From the NCBI GenBank assembly GCA_965224275.1, contig CBDCYR010000007.1, forward strand, positions 88,708 to 152,707: a stretch of 64,000 bases of DNA. The letters run 5' to 3'. A program made the position numbers and the translations under genes. Under the pieces are notes generated by a model. It saw nothing but the letters and a program-made list of their open reading frames with translations, had not been told where the DNA came from and made no database searches. Numbering within the stretch: position 1 is the first letter of the stretch; each line of letters starts with the position of its first letter. Source of the stretch: CAUZWH01 sp965224275. Its GTDB lineage: Bacteria; Pseudomonadota; Alphaproteobacteria; SHVV01. Below, piece by piece: positions 10,096 to 18,938 of this stretch.

Positions 10096-10851
10096 CTAAT
10101 TAGTCTCCGTGCCAACTGGCGCGAGCTGAGGAATGTTATTTCCCGCAATCGGCAACTTCCTGCGCATGGCCAATTGAGTCGACATATCGCGCGCTTTCTC
10201 CGTCTCCATGAGCGCCAGGATCGGTGCAATTTTCACTTCACGCATGCGTTCAGCTACGTCCAATAAAAGCTCCATGTCGAGTTGATTGAAGATTGGTGCG
10301 GCTTGTTTTGGCTTCATGTTCTCGTAGACCTTGACGATCCGCCGCAATTTGGACTCCTGCTCGTCGTCGTGTTTTTTGAGCAAATCAGTGATCGTCGCTT
10401 CGATCTTTTTTAGCTCAACAATCTTTTTCTCGATCTGCTGCTCAGCCGCCTTCAGAAGGTTTTCTCGCAGGTCGAGTTCGCGCTCCCGTGATTTCAATTG
10501 TTCTCGCCGTGTCGCCAGGCGCTGCAACATCTCAAGCTCAGCTTGCGTGAAATCCGACGCATCGGGCAGCGGTGCAGCATCGTCTTCGTCGCCCTGTTTC
10601 TCGGGCGCCGGCGCTGCAGCGTTTTCCTCGCTGTCGGCGTTCACATTCGCATCGTCACCAGCAGCTTTTTCGGCAGGCTCGGCTTCATTGGCTGCTTGCT
10701 GAGCCTCAGCCGGCTTGGCGCCGCCCAGGACGAACGGTGAGTGGTTCCATAGATCACCGACTTTGAGACCGAAGGTAAGGATCGCAATCGCGATCACGAC
10801 CGGCAGCAGCCGAATACGACTCAGTAGGGCCAATTTGTTCATAAGCGGCAT
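10096..10851 (-). CDS. motE: MotE-like flagellar motor protein
   Basis: 251 aa. One N-terminal membrane segment (LLPVVIAIAILTFGLKV), then an acidic Ala/Glu/Asp-rich linker, a long coiled coil (about residues 100-170, ERELDLRENLLKAAEQQIE) and a C-terminal MgtE-N-like domain (VYENMKPKQAAPIFNQLD). This is the layout of MotE, the periplasmic chaperone of MotC known in rhizobia and widespread in alphaproteobacteria. It lies between a DUF6468 gene and the TPR gene in the fliLM operon. An alternative start is ATG at 10842. Confidence 0.8.
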   Translation of the reverse strand: MPLMNKLALLSRIRLLPVVIAIAILTFGLKVGDLWNHSPFVLGGAKPAEAQQAANEAEPAEKAAGDDANVNADSEENAAAPAPEKQGDEDDAAPLPDASDFTQAELEMLQRLATRREQLKSRERELDLRENLLKAAEQQIEKKIVELKKIEATITDLLKKHDDEQESKLRRIVKVYENMKPKQAAPIFNQLDMELLLDVAERMREVKIAPILALMETEKARDMSTQLAMRRKLPIAGNNIPQLAPVGTETN

Positions 10852-10887
10852 ATCCGTCGTCTTTTTTGTTCCAGCTTGAGCATCGCC

Positions 10888-11334
10888 TTAGCGCGCCTGG
10901 CGCATCGCTTCCAATAGTTCGCGCTCTGCTTCGGAGCGGACGGTTTGTTCAGCAAGAATGTTGGTTTCGGCGACAAAGTCCGGAGCATCGTCAGCGGCTG
11001 TAGTTGAAGCGTCCCGTGCAAACGCGAGTGCCCCGCCGCGGTCTGGGACAGATTTGGTTGCACTCTCCAGTAGGAACTCCAACTCGTCAGCCAGCGCCCG
11101 CCCGGTTTCGATTTGCGTCTGGAGTTGCTCACCGAGGTCGCCTGCGGTCTTGCGTAGCCCAGCAGTGCTCGCCTCAGCTCGCAGGGTGGCGCTCGAGAAA
11201 CCTGCTAGGGCACCTTTTATTTCGTGACTGGCAGTGCGGAAATTTTGCAAACGACGGTAAAGAACGATACAGAAACTGATTGTCGCAACAAGCAGAATCG
11301 CCATTGTCGCGTCGAGTACTAAACCGATCGTCAT
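10888..11334 (-). CDS. DUF6468-like membrane-anchored protein of the fliLM operon
   Basis: 148 aa. N-terminal membrane helix (MAILLVATISFCIVLYRRL), then helical cytoplasmic or periplasmic segments with coiled-coil character. It overlaps the end of fliM by four bases (ATGA) and precedes motE, the usual place for DUF6468 genes in alphaproteobacterial flagellar clusters. The family's function is not known to me; a motor-associated role is inferred from context. Confidence 0.68.
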   Translation of the reverse strand: MTIGLVLDATMAILLVATISFCIVLYRRLQNFRTASHEIKGALAGFSSATLRAEASTAGLRKTAGDLGEQLQTQIETGRALADELEFLLESATKSVPDRGGALAFARDASTTAADDAPDFVAETNILAEQTVRSEAERELLEAMRQAR

Positions 11335-12380
11335 GTGTCGTCCTCTTTTACAATTGGTCCCTCAACGCGGATCGCGATCGAATTGCTGATCCGGCCCATA
11401 CTGCCCTGCAGTAACTCAATGCCGCCGCACCGTAGCGTTACCAAATCCTGCGGCGTCGTGTTGAAAAGCACGGTGTCGCCGACTTCGAGGGCCATGATCT
11501 CGCCGAGTAACATCGGTTTCTGCTCCAGCACCGCTTCCAGGTCGACATTTGTCGACCACAGTTCGGTGGCTAGATGGCCCTCCCAAATCGAATCACGACC
11601 GAACTTTTCACCCATGAACATTTGCAGCAGGAGTTCGCGGACCGGTTCCAGGGTTGCATATGGAAGCATCATCTCGATGCGGCCGCCGCGGTCTTCCATG
11701 TCGACCCGCAGCTTGATCAGGATTGCGGCGTTGGCAGGTCGGGCAATCGTTGCGAAGCGCGGGTTGGTCTCCAGTCGATCGAATGAAAATGTCACCGGGC
11801 TGAGCGGCTCAAAGGCAGCGCTCATATCGGCCAGCACAACCGTAATCATGCGCTCGACGAGCTCGCGCTCGATAGTCGTGTAGGGCCGTCCTTCGATACG
11901 CATCGCCGCGGTCCCACGGCGACCACCGAGCAAGACATCGACAATTGAGTAGATCAACCCACTTTCGACTGTAAGGAGCCCATAATTGTCCCATTCGACG
12001 GCCCGGAACACGGCCAACATCGCTGGTAGAGGGATTGAGTTCAGGTAGTCGCCAAACCGGATCGACGTAATGTTATCGAGCGACACCTCGACGTTGTCCG
12101 ACGTGAAATTACGCAACGACGTCGTCATCATCCGCACAAGCCGGTCGAAGACGACCTCAAGCATGGGCAGGCGCTCGTAGGAAACGAGCGCGCTGTTGAT
12201 AATAGCTTTGATACCGGCCCGTTCGGAATCATCGGTGCCACTGTCAAAGCCGAGGAGACTATCGATCTCGTCCTGGTTGAGGACGCGATTGCTAGCACCA
12301 TCATCACCGCCTTCGTCGCCGTCGGCCATATCGGCCCATTCGTCGGCTAGGGCGCCATCATCTACATCGCTATCCGCCAT
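11331..12380 (-). CDS. fliM: Flagellar motor switch protein FliM
   Basis: 349 aa. An acidic N-terminal leader precedes the CheY-binding peptide LNQDEIDSLLGF (about residues 36-47). The middle domain has the conserved ALVSYERLPMLEVVFDR and LPAMLAVFRA segments, and the C-terminal SpoA/FliN-like domain ends in PQDLVTLRCGG. FliM forms the C-ring with FliG and FliN and sets rotation direction. ATG 12380 was preferred to the adjoining GTG 12383. Fifteen bases downstream of fliL; no fliN follows here. Confidence 0.95.
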   Translation of the reverse strand: MADSDVDDGALADEWADMADGDEGGDDGASNRVLNQDEIDSLLGFDSGTDDSERAGIKAIINSALVSYERLPMLEVVFDRLVRMMTTSLRNFTSDNVEVSLDNITSIRFGDYLNSIPLPAMLAVFRAVEWDNYGLLTVESGLIYSIVDVLLGGRRGTAAMRIEGRPYTTIERELVERMITVVLADMSAAFEPLSPVTFSFDRLETNPRFATIARPANAAILIKLRVDMEDRGGRIEMMLPYATLEPVRELLLQMFMGEKFGRDSIWEGHLATELWSTNVDLEAVLEQKPMLLGEIMALEVGDTVLFNTTPQDLVTLRCGGIELLQGSMGRISNSIAIRVEGPIVKEDDT

Positions 12381-12395
12381 CACTTGTATTGCTCG

Positions 12396-12947
12396 CTATT
12401 GAACGAGCATCTCCTTAAACAAAACGTCATTTATCTTGGCCGGCTCAATCGTTGCGTTAACCCGCGTCACCAACTCCTCTTTGAGGCGCTGAACACCAGC
12501 GGAACCGCTCAGGTCTTCGAGACGAAGCTCACGGAGGTAGACCTGCATGTTGTCCAGAACACGCGGCAACATGGCTTGGACCCGCTCCTGGCTTTTCAGC
12601 CCCGGAAGTTCAAGTGCCACTTTGATTTTAAGGTAGCTCGCCTTCTTTGTTCCGGTGTTCAAATTGACCAACAATTCCGGCAGATCGAAGAAAATCACCT
12701 CACCACCAGCTTCTTCGGTGCCCGCCTCACCCGTCGCATTCTGGTCCTCGGCGGATTTTTCATCGCCTCCGAAATCGACGAGAAAGAACACCGCTACCAA
12801 GCCCAGCAGAATGACAATCGCCGGTACGCCAATGAAGAGAATCAGCTTCTTGGTACTGAATTTTCGGCCTTCATCTTCGCCGCCTTCGAGATCAACGTCT
12901 ATGTCGTCGTCTGCACCAACATCATCGTCGACGTCCGCATCGCTCAT
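12396..12947 (-). CDS. fliL: Flagellar basal-body protein FliL
   Basis: 183 aa. An acidic cytoplasmic N-terminus, a single membrane helix (KLILFIGVPAIVILLGLVAV) and a periplasmic FliL domain with FFDLPELLVNLNTGTKKASY and the RLKEELVTRVNATI end. FliL surrounds the stator units and stabilises MotAB. ATG 12947 was chosen because GGGGAA lies just upstream; an in-frame GTG at 12983 would add 12 residues. First gene of the leftward operon fliL-fliM-DUF6468-motE-TPR. I could not find a sigma-54 site ahead of it. Confidence 0.92.
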   Translation of the reverse strand: MSDADVDDDVGADDDIDVDLEGGEDEGRKFSTKKLILFIGVPAIVILLGLVAVFFLVDFGGDEKSAEDQNATGEAGTEEAGGEVIFFDLPELLVNLNTGTKKASYLKIKVALELPGLKSQERVQAMLPRVLDNMQVYLRELRLEDLSGSAGVQRLKEELVTRVNATIEPAKINDVLFKEMLVQ

Positions 12948-13203
12948 CGGTTTTTTCCCCAGTGCACCCCGCGTCACGCTCACCGCGTGACGATGAGACC
13001 GCTTACGGCGTTGAAAAACCTAACTTATGATCGTTAATAACAGGTTGATAGGCAAAATCTTCCTGGCTTGATCTCGTTCTGTTCCGGCGCTCTGCTGTTG
13101 CACCCGTCGATTGGGCAAGTTCTGCCCGGCAGCCGCTGCCACGGATTCCGGTGCCCAGTCCGAGAACGGGCTCTAACTATCTGAAACTTCAACACAATTC
13201 GAT

Positions 13204-13219
13204 TGGCACATCGTATGCA
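13204..13219 (+). promoter_or_regulatory. Sigma-54 promoter for flgF operon
   Basis: TGGCACATCGTATGCA matches the -24/-12 consensus TGGCACGNNNNTTGCW, with GG and GC exactly 12 bases apart. It lies 51 bases before the flgF ATG and reads towards flgFGAH. In alphaproteobacteria, rod, hook and filament genes are commonly driven by RpoN with FlbD. The site survives upstream of the IS5 insertion. Confidence 0.8.
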
Positions 13220-13275
13220 CCCATGTTGTTGGGTGAAGGACTTGCGTCTAGCAAGATAAAGGTGCCGCAATGTTA

Positions 13276-14207
13276 GAGGCCAACCCGAAACTAGTTGAGT
13301 GATTTCAGTCGGTTGTGGCTTACTCGGTTGTGTCAAAGCAAACGAGGAGGCACAACATGTGGACCGAAATCACTCGCCCGAATTATGAGCGCCGTGGCGG
13401 GCGCTACGCAAGCGACCTGACGGATCGAGAGTGGGCGTTGATCGCGCCGCTCATGCCGCCGCGCAAGAAGATCGGCCGGCCGAGGACGACGGACCTGCGC
13501 CATGTCATGGATGCGGTCATGTACATGGCCTCGACGGGCTGCCAGTGGGCGATGTTGCCGAACGACTTCCCTCCGCCTTCCACGGTCCAGCGCTATTTCT
13601 ACGACTGGCGCTCCAACGGCCTGCTGGAGAGCATCAACCATCACCTGGTCATGGCGGCCCGGGAGCTGGAAGGACGCGAGGCCGGCCCGAGCGCCGGGGT
13701 GATCGACAGCCAGAGCGTGAAAACCACGGAAAGCGGTGGTGTTCGGGGCTATGACGCGGGCAAGAAGATCAAGGGCCGCAAGCGTCACATCGTCACCGAT
13801 ACACTCGGCCTGCTGGTCGGCCTGATCGTGCACGCAGCCGATATCCAGGACCGCGACGGCGCGCCCGAGGTCCTCAAATCGATCCGTCATCGCTTCCCCC
13901 GGCTGCGTCACCTCTTCGCCGACGCCGCCTACGCGGGACCGAAACTCGAGGGCGCCCTTGAGGACATCGGCCGCTGGAAGCTCGAGATCATCAAGCGCTC
14001 AGACACCGCCCAGGGCTTCGAGCTCCTGCCCAGACGATGGGTCGTCGAGAGGACCTTCGCCTGGCTCAACCGATGCCGTCGACTGGCCAAGGATTGGGAG
14101 AAATCAATCGCCTCCGCACAGGCATGGATTCTTGTCGCCAACATCCGACTCCTCACAAGGCGGCTCGCAAGGTACTGTTATCAAACATAGAGTTTCGAGT
14201 CGGACTC
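13276..14207 (+). mobile_element. IS5-family insertion sequence, copy 2
   Basis: 932 bp, same ends as the other copies, flanked by TTA (13273-13275 and 14208-14210). The transposase is co-directional with the flgF operon, so transcripts from the sigma-54 promoter or from the element could still reach flgG, flgA and flgH. Confidence 0.95.
13357..14190 (+). CDS. IS5-family transposase (copy 2)
   Basis: 277 aa with an intact DDE triad (VIDSQS, LFADAAYAG, WVVERTFAW). ATG 13357 with AGGAGG upstream. The translated protein is identical to that of copy 3. Confidence 0.95.
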   Translation: MWTEITRPNYERRGGRYASDLTDREWALIAPLMPPRKKIGRPRTTDLRHVMDAVMYMASTGCQWAMLPNDFPPPSTVQRYFYDWRSNGLLESINHHLVMAARELEGREAGPSAGVIDSQSVKTTESGGVRGYDAGKKIKGRKRHIVTDTLGLLVGLIVHAADIQDRDGAPEVLKSIRHRFPRLRHLFADAAYAGPKLEGALEDIGRWKLEIIKRSDTAQGFELLPRRWVVERTFAWLNRCRRLAKDWEKSIASAQAWILVANIRLLTRRLARYCYQT

Positions 14208-14980
14208 TTAGAGAACGCTTCTTACGTAAACGTATCGCATCAAGTGGCGCTCAGGCGTCAGATGGACATTATAGCGAACAATATCGCCAACCTAAACACG
14301 ACTGCTTATCGCGGCGAACGCGCACTTTTCCAGGAATTCCTGGTTCCAACTTCTGATAACCAGGAGATTTCGTTCGTTCAGGACATTGGTTTGATACGCG
14401 ATCTTGCCGAAGGCGAAATGGTGCCGACTGGGAACCCTCTCGATGTTGCCATCAACGGTAAGGGCTTTTTTGTTGTCGAGACCGAAAATGGCCCGCGCTA
14501 TACGCGTAACGGGAACTTTACAACCAACGATATCGGTCAACTCGTAACCAACGAGGGACGGTTGTTGCTCGATGAAGATAATCAGCCCGTTCAGCTCGAT
14601 CTCGCGGATGGTGAATTAACCATCGCGGGCGACGGCACGATCACATCCGAGATCGGCCCGATAGCCAGATTGCAATTGGTCACGTTCGACAATCCGCAAC
14701 GTCTGCAAAAACAAGGCAGCACGTTGTATTCGACCGAGGACCCGCCACTTCCTGCGGAGAACGTCAAAGTCGTTCAGGGAATGCTTGAGAAATCCAACGT
14801 TCAAGGCGTGCTCGAGGTCACCCGCATGATCGAAGTCATGCGTTCATATCAGTCGACGCAAAAGATGCTCGACACCGGTCATGAGTTGCAACGCCGAGCC
14901 ATCGACAAGCTGGGCCGCGCGGCGTCTGCGTAGGACAGCCGCGAGCCGGGTGCCGACGAAAGAATGAAAGGAACAGAAGA

Positions 14981-15766
14981 ATGAGAGCGCTTAGCATCGC
15001 GGCGACGGGAATGCTGGCCCAACAGCTCAATGTCGAGGTTATCTCGAACAATATCGCCAACCTCAACACAACTGGCCACAAGCGCCAGCGTGCCGAATTT
15101 CAGGATTTGCTTTATCAAAACCTCCGGCGCGTCGGCGCCCAATCGTCCGACGCCGGCACAATCGTTCCCTCGGGCATTCAGATTGGCGTCGGTGTGAAGA
15201 CCGGTTCGGTCTACCGCATTACCGAACAAGGAAACCTCACCAAAACCGACAATCAGTTCGATGTGGCCGTAAAGGGGCGTGGATTTTTCCGAATCCTGCT
15301 GCCCGACGGCACCGACGCGTTTACCCGTTCTGGGGCCTTTGCGCTAAGCCCGCAAGGCGAACTCGTGACTCCCGACGGGTACACCGTCCAACCCAGCCTT
15401 ACAGTACCGCAGGACGCTCTCGACGTAACGATCAATGCGGTCGGCGAAGTGCTAGTCAAAATCGCTGGCCAGGTAACACCGCAGAATGTTGGCCAGCTTG
15501 AGTTGGGGATTTTCTTCAACGAAGCCGGCCTGGAAGCGATCGGTGACAATCTCTTCCGCGAGACTCCATCCTCAGGCCCAGCCAACGTTGGATCCCCTGG
15601 AGCCACCGGATTTGGCGCCATTCAGCAGGGCTTTCTTGAAACTTCTAACGTCAATGCCGTTCAGGAAATCACGGCCTTGATTACGGCGCAGCGCGCCTAC
15701 GAAATGAACTCGCGCGTAATTAGCGCTGCCGACGAGATGCTGGCCGCCGTTACCAACCTCCGTTAG
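14981..15766 (+). CDS. flgG: Flagellar distal rod protein FlgG
   Basis: 261 aa, normal length. N-terminal axial motif AATGMLAQQLNVEVISNNIANLNTTG is in place, followed by VAVKGRGFF and the C-terminal VNAVQEITALITAQRAYEMNS signature. FlgG builds the distal rod inside the periplasm, crossing the P- and L-rings. AAAGGA precedes ATG 14981. Second gene of the flgFGAH operon and downstream of the IS5-split flgF. Confidence 0.97.
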   Translation: MRALSIAATGMLAQQLNVEVISNNIANLNTTGHKRQRAEFQDLLYQNLRRVGAQSSDAGTIVPSGIQIGVGVKTGSVYRITEQGNLTKTDNQFDVAVKGRGFFRILLPDGTDAFTRSGAFALSPQGELVTPDGYTVQPSLTVPQDALDVTINAVGEVLVKIAGQVTPQNVGQLELGIFFNEAGLEAIGDNLFRETPSSGPANVGSPGATGFGAIQQGFLETSNVNAVQEITALITAQRAYEMNSRVISAADEMLAAVTNLR

Positions 15767-15774
15767 GACGCGAT

Positions 15775-16731
15775 ATGAGAAAATCACTCACCGGGCTCGC
15801 CTTCGCAGCGCTGGTTATTTTGGGATCAGCGACCGCCTCGGCTGCACCGATCCTGAAATCGGTGATCCGGGTCGACGGTCCTCAGGTCACCCTCGGCGAC
15901 CTTTTCGATCAAGCCGGCGACAAGGCCACAATCGCGGTTTCGATGGCACCACTTCCGGGGCAACGTGGCCTCCTCAACGTCTCTCACATTGCGATGGTGG
16001 CTCGCAACAACAACTTCGGCTGGCAAGGCGGAACCGGCATAAGCCAGGTCATCGTCCATCGCTCCAGTCGCATCGTACCAAACTCGATGATCGAACAGAT
16101 GATCACGTCCGCGCTAACGCGTGAGGGTCTCGAAGGGCCACTCGAGATTTCGTTGCGCAACCTCGGGCTTGAGATGCACGTCGCGGTGGACACGCTGCCC
16201 AGCGTCGCGATTCGAGACCTCGACATCAATCGACACAATGGCTATTTCGCGGTCACCCTCGTGGCGCCAGCAAACGATCCTCACGCCAAACCGGTGCGCG
16301 TGGTTGGACGGGCGCACCGACTCATCGAAATTCCAATGCTGGCTCGTAGGGTCAACGTTGGCGACATCATTAGCGCCGCTGACGTCAATTGGGTGTCCGT
16401 ACGCGAAAACCGGGCCCATCGAAACGTCGCCATGGCCGAACAGGACATCGTCGGAATGAGCCCACGGCGACCGCTCAAGGTTGGTGCGCCGATTCGCTTA
16501 TCGGACATAGCAGAACCGATCACCGTCGCAAAAGGGGCCGTCGTGACGATGGCTGTTCAGTCCGGTGTGATGCAGCTTACCGCCGCTGGACGGGCGCTTG
16601 AATCCGGCGCCGTCGGTGACGTGATCCGGGTGGCCAACATCAAAAGCCGGCGGATCGTATTGGCGACGATCTTGACTCCCAACCGAGTTACGGTTTCAGC
16701 CGCACAAAAAGTGCTCACCGCCGCCAAATAA
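15775..16731 (+). CDS. flgA: P-ring assembly chaperone FlgA
   Basis: 318 aa. Signal peptide (LTGLAFAALVILGSATASAA), an N-terminal domain with TLGDLFDQAGD, and the C-terminal SAF domain (LARRVNVGDIISAADVNWV, then VGMSPRRPLKVGAPI). FlgA chaperones FlgI in the periplasm for P-ring polymerisation. Eight bases downstream of flgG. The long form with an N-terminal extension is typical of alphaproteobacteria. Confidence 0.93.
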   Translation: MRKSLTGLAFAALVILGSATASAAPILKSVIRVDGPQVTLGDLFDQAGDKATIAVSMAPLPGQRGLLNVSHIAMVARNNNFGWQGGTGISQVIVHRSSRIVPNSMIEQMITSALTREGLEGPLEISLRNLGLEMHVAVDTLPSVAIRDLDINRHNGYFAVTLVAPANDPHAKPVRVVGRAHRLIEIPMLARRVNVGDIISAADVNWVSVRENRAHRNVAMAEQDIVGMSPRRPLKVGAPIRLSDIAEPITVAKGAVVTMAVQSGVMQLTAAGRALESGAVGDVIRVANIKSRRIVLATILTPNRVTVSAAQKVLTAAK

Positions 16732-16751
16732 TAGCAACGGAAGTTTCGCAA

Positions 16752-17516
16752 ATGACCTGCTTTCTCATTTCCCGCAAATTTGGCCTCACCGGAATCGCGC
16801 TGGCTATTGCGCTGTCGACGCCGGGCTGTAACGCCATCACGCGCATGCAGGAGATTGGCGCGCCCCCGGTTCTTACGGAGATAAAGAATCCAACAACCCA
16901 ACCTACTTATCGAACTGTGTCGATGCCAATGCCGACGCCCGTTGCATTGCATCATCAAGCGAACTCGCTATGGCGCCCGGGGGCCAAGGCCTTCTTCAAA
17001 GACCAGCGAGCGGCACAAGTTGGCGATATCCTTACCGTCACCGTAAGCATCGATGAAGAAGCGGATATTTCCAACAGGACCACTCGCACACGGACCAACT
17101 CTGAAGATCTCGGCCTCGACCAGTTCCTTGGCTATCAGGCAAGTTTGGCCAAAGTCTTGCCGACCGCCGTAAACAACGCCGACCTTATCGACATAGATTC
17201 GTCGAGTTCGGCTGTCGGTAACGGCGAAGTCGATCGTGAGGAAGACATCACTTTTACGATTGCAGCGGTGGTGATCCAGGTTCTCCCAAACGGCAATCTG
17301 GTTATCGAAGGGCGTCAGGAAATGCGGGTTAACTTCGAAATCCGCGAATTGATTGTCGCCGGCGTCATCCGGCCCGAAGACATCAGTAATGCCAACACGA
17401 TCCCGCACACGCAGATCGCCGAGGCACGTATTTCCTACGGCGGCCGCGGTCAGCTCACCGATGTTCAGCAGCCTCGCTACGGGCAACAGGTTCTAGACAT
17501 CTTGCTGCCCTTCTAG
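16752..17516 (+). CDS. flgH: Flagellar L-ring lipoprotein FlgH
   Basis: 254 aa. Lipoprotein signal with lipobox STPGC (acylated Cys at residue 26). Conserved FlgH segments follow: NSLWRPGAKAFFKDQRAAQVGDILTV, and GNLVIEGRQEMRVNFEIREL near the C-terminus. FlgH forms the outer-membrane L-ring. Last gene of the operon, 20 bases after flgA; the next gene is convergent. Confidence 0.95.
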   Translation: MTCFLISRKFGLTGIALAIALSTPGCNAITRMQEIGAPPVLTEIKNPTTQPTYRTVSMPMPTPVALHHQANSLWRPGAKAFFKDQRAAQVGDILTVTVSIDEEADISNRTTRTRTNSEDLGLDQFLGYQASLAKVLPTAVNNADLIDIDSSSSAVGNGEVDREEDITFTIAAVVIQVLPNGNLVIEGRQEMRVNFEIRELIVAGVIRPEDISNANTIPHTQIAEARISYGGRGQLTDVQQPRYGQQVLDILLPF

Positions 17517-17628
17517 CCGGTGATTTGACCTCGCCCACAGCGCATGGTCGACACTGCTCTGCCGACCGGCCGAAATATTGCAGGTATTTTGCGGTCCTCG
17601 AACACAACCGTTCGATTGCGGGCGAGCT

Positions 17629-18072
17629 CTAGAGGTCGTCTCGATAAACCTTCTCGCGGCGCTCATGGCGTTCCTGTGCCTCGATACTCAGCGTCGCAAT
17701 CGGTCTCGCTTCAAGCCGCTTTAAGCTGATGGGCTCGCCGGTTTCTTCGCAATAACCATAAGTTCCGTCCTCGATTCGCTGCAACGCTTCATCAATCTTA
17801 GAAATCAGCTTGCGTTCGCGATCACGGGTGCGCAGCTCGAGTGCGCGGTCGGTTTCGGTTGACGCGCGGTCGGCCAGATCGATCTCCTGTTCGGTATCTT
17901 CCTGAAGATGCTGTAGCGTTTGGCTCGACTCCTGGAGAAGTTCGCCACGCCATCCGAGCAACTTGCGACGGAAATACTCCCGCTGCCGTCCGCTCATAAA
18001 CGTTTCGTCTTCGCCCGGTCTATAATTCTTGGGCAGGCGCTTAACGCGTTTAGTCGCCGTTGCCGTCGACAT
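17629..18072 (-). CDS. dksA: RNA polymerase-binding transcription factor DksA
   Basis: 147 aa. A long N-terminal coiled coil (FRRKLLGWRGELLQESS, then LADRASTETDRALELRTRDR) with acidic residues at the tip, followed by the zinc-finger-like fold GTYGYCEETGEPI...LEARP. Only the first Cys of the C4 finger remains; the last pair is replaced in ATLSIEAQERHE. Cys-poor DksA is usual in alphaproteobacteria and probably folds without zinc. DksA binds the RNA polymerase secondary channel and works with ppGpp. It often neighbours flagellar genes in this class. Confidence 0.92.
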   Translation of the reverse strand: MSTATATKRVKRLPKNYRPGEDETFMSGRQREYFRRKLLGWRGELLQESSQTLQHLQEDTEQEIDLADRASTETDRALELRTRDRERKLISKIDEALQRIEDGTYGYCEETGEPISLKRLEARPIATLSIEAQERHERREKVYRDDL

Positions 18073-18218
18073 ACCACTACTCCGCCAATGTGCTGCGACA
18101 AAAGCGCGCGGGTTATATCAATCCGATTGCTCTCCAGCAAGACCGAAGATGTCCGATAACGATGGTTTGAGCGCCACCGAGGATCCGCCAAGGGTCCACC
18201 GGGGTGTTTGATGAGGGG

Positions 18219-18641
18219 TTAGAGTTCGCCCAGTTTTGCCAATTCAACCTTGGCTCGAAGCTCAATATCATCGAGCAATTCGCCCAGCCGAGGATCGCGG
18301 AACGAGTTCCGTCGCTGCTCCACCAAGTCGAGCAATTGCTTGAGACGGTCGCGCGGGATACCACCCAATAGCAAGCCCATGCGAATGTCGTCGAGGCGAT
18401 CAAGGATTTCCTCGCCTCGCTGTAACGCACGCCGTTTGTCTTCGGGTTGATCGCTGATTTCTTGCAATGGCAGCAACGCGTCTATCGAACTCAAAGGGCT
18501 AGAACCGGTCACCGCTGCGGTATTGGTATCGCCAGAATCACCCACGGAATCGGCGAAAGACGGGCCGCTTCGTTTGGCCGTGGGACCCCGCGATTTAATT
18601 GGACCGCGCGGTTGTACCCGGCCAGGACCTTCAATCTTCAT
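18219..18641 (-). CDS. fliX: Flagellar assembly regulator FliX
   Basis: 140 aa. N-terminal MKIEGPGRVQ is the FliX hallmark, followed by a low-complexity linker and a helical C-terminal half with LLPLQEI, GEEILDRLDDIRMGLL and DDIELRAKVELAK. FliX couples completion of early flagellar structures to FlbD, the sigma-54 activator, in Caulobacter-type hierarchies. It diverges from flgI, the arrangement seen in Caulobacter. Its presence agrees with the sigma-54 promoters found here. Confidence 0.9.
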   Translation of the reverse strand: MKIEGPGRVQPRGPIKSRGPTAKRSGPSFADSVGDSGDTNTAAVTGSSPLSSIDALLPLQEISDQPEDKRRALQRGEEILDRLDDIRMGLLLGGIPRDRLKQLLDLVEQRRNSFRDPRLGELLDDIELRAKVELAKLGEL

Positions 18642-18878
18642 TCCGTAACACCAGCGATAGGGAGGTGGTAGCAGTCTAGCATGGCCACACTTTGGTAGGC
18701 ATAGGCTTTCGCTCAGACGGCGGGATTGGGGTCGATTATCCGTAAAATTCAGATCTTTCAGAGTTTAGATAGGTAGGCAGAAGATGCCCGCTAGGCACAG
18801 TTCGCTTCGATATCACTGTCACTTTCACAGTTCCTACGGAATATTTCCTTTAAAATCAATCTCTTAAAAAAAATGATC

Positions 18879-18894
18879 TGGCATGGTTCTCGCA
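18879..18894 (+). promoter_or_regulatory. Sigma-54 promoter for flgI
   Basis: TGGCATGGTTCTCGCA, with correct GG-to-GC spacing, ends 44 bases before the flgI start codon. It lies in the 297-base divergent region between fliX and flgI. It probably drives flgI, the flgJ-like and the flgN-like genes. Confidence 0.72.
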
Positions 18895-18938
18895 ATTTAG
18901 ACGACTGAACCAAAGCCCCTCGATACCGACAGAAGATA

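Larger units (their letters stand above)
13270..14933 (+). pseudogene. flgF: Flagellar rod protein FlgF gene, split after codon 2 by IS5
   Basis: The reading frame ATG-TTA at 13270-13275 is followed by IS5 copy 2. It resumes at 14211 with GAGAACGCT, so the intact protein starts M-L-ENASYVNVSHQVALRR and would be about 242 aa. The remainder has the axial-protein N-terminal motif IIANNIANLNTTAYRGER, a central D1 region (NPLDVAINGKGFF) and the C-terminal coiled-coil motif MIEVMRSYQSTQKMLD. The ORF readable from inside the element (ATG 14037) is an out-of-frame chimera. FlgF is a proximal rod component, so loss should block hook and filament assembly unless translation restarts. Confidence 0.92.

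Noticed and set aside
14037..14933. 298-codon ORF starting inside IS5 and ending with FlgF
   Set aside because: The first 58 codons are out-of-frame transposase sequence without a ribosome binding site; treated as a chance fusion with the flgF remainder.
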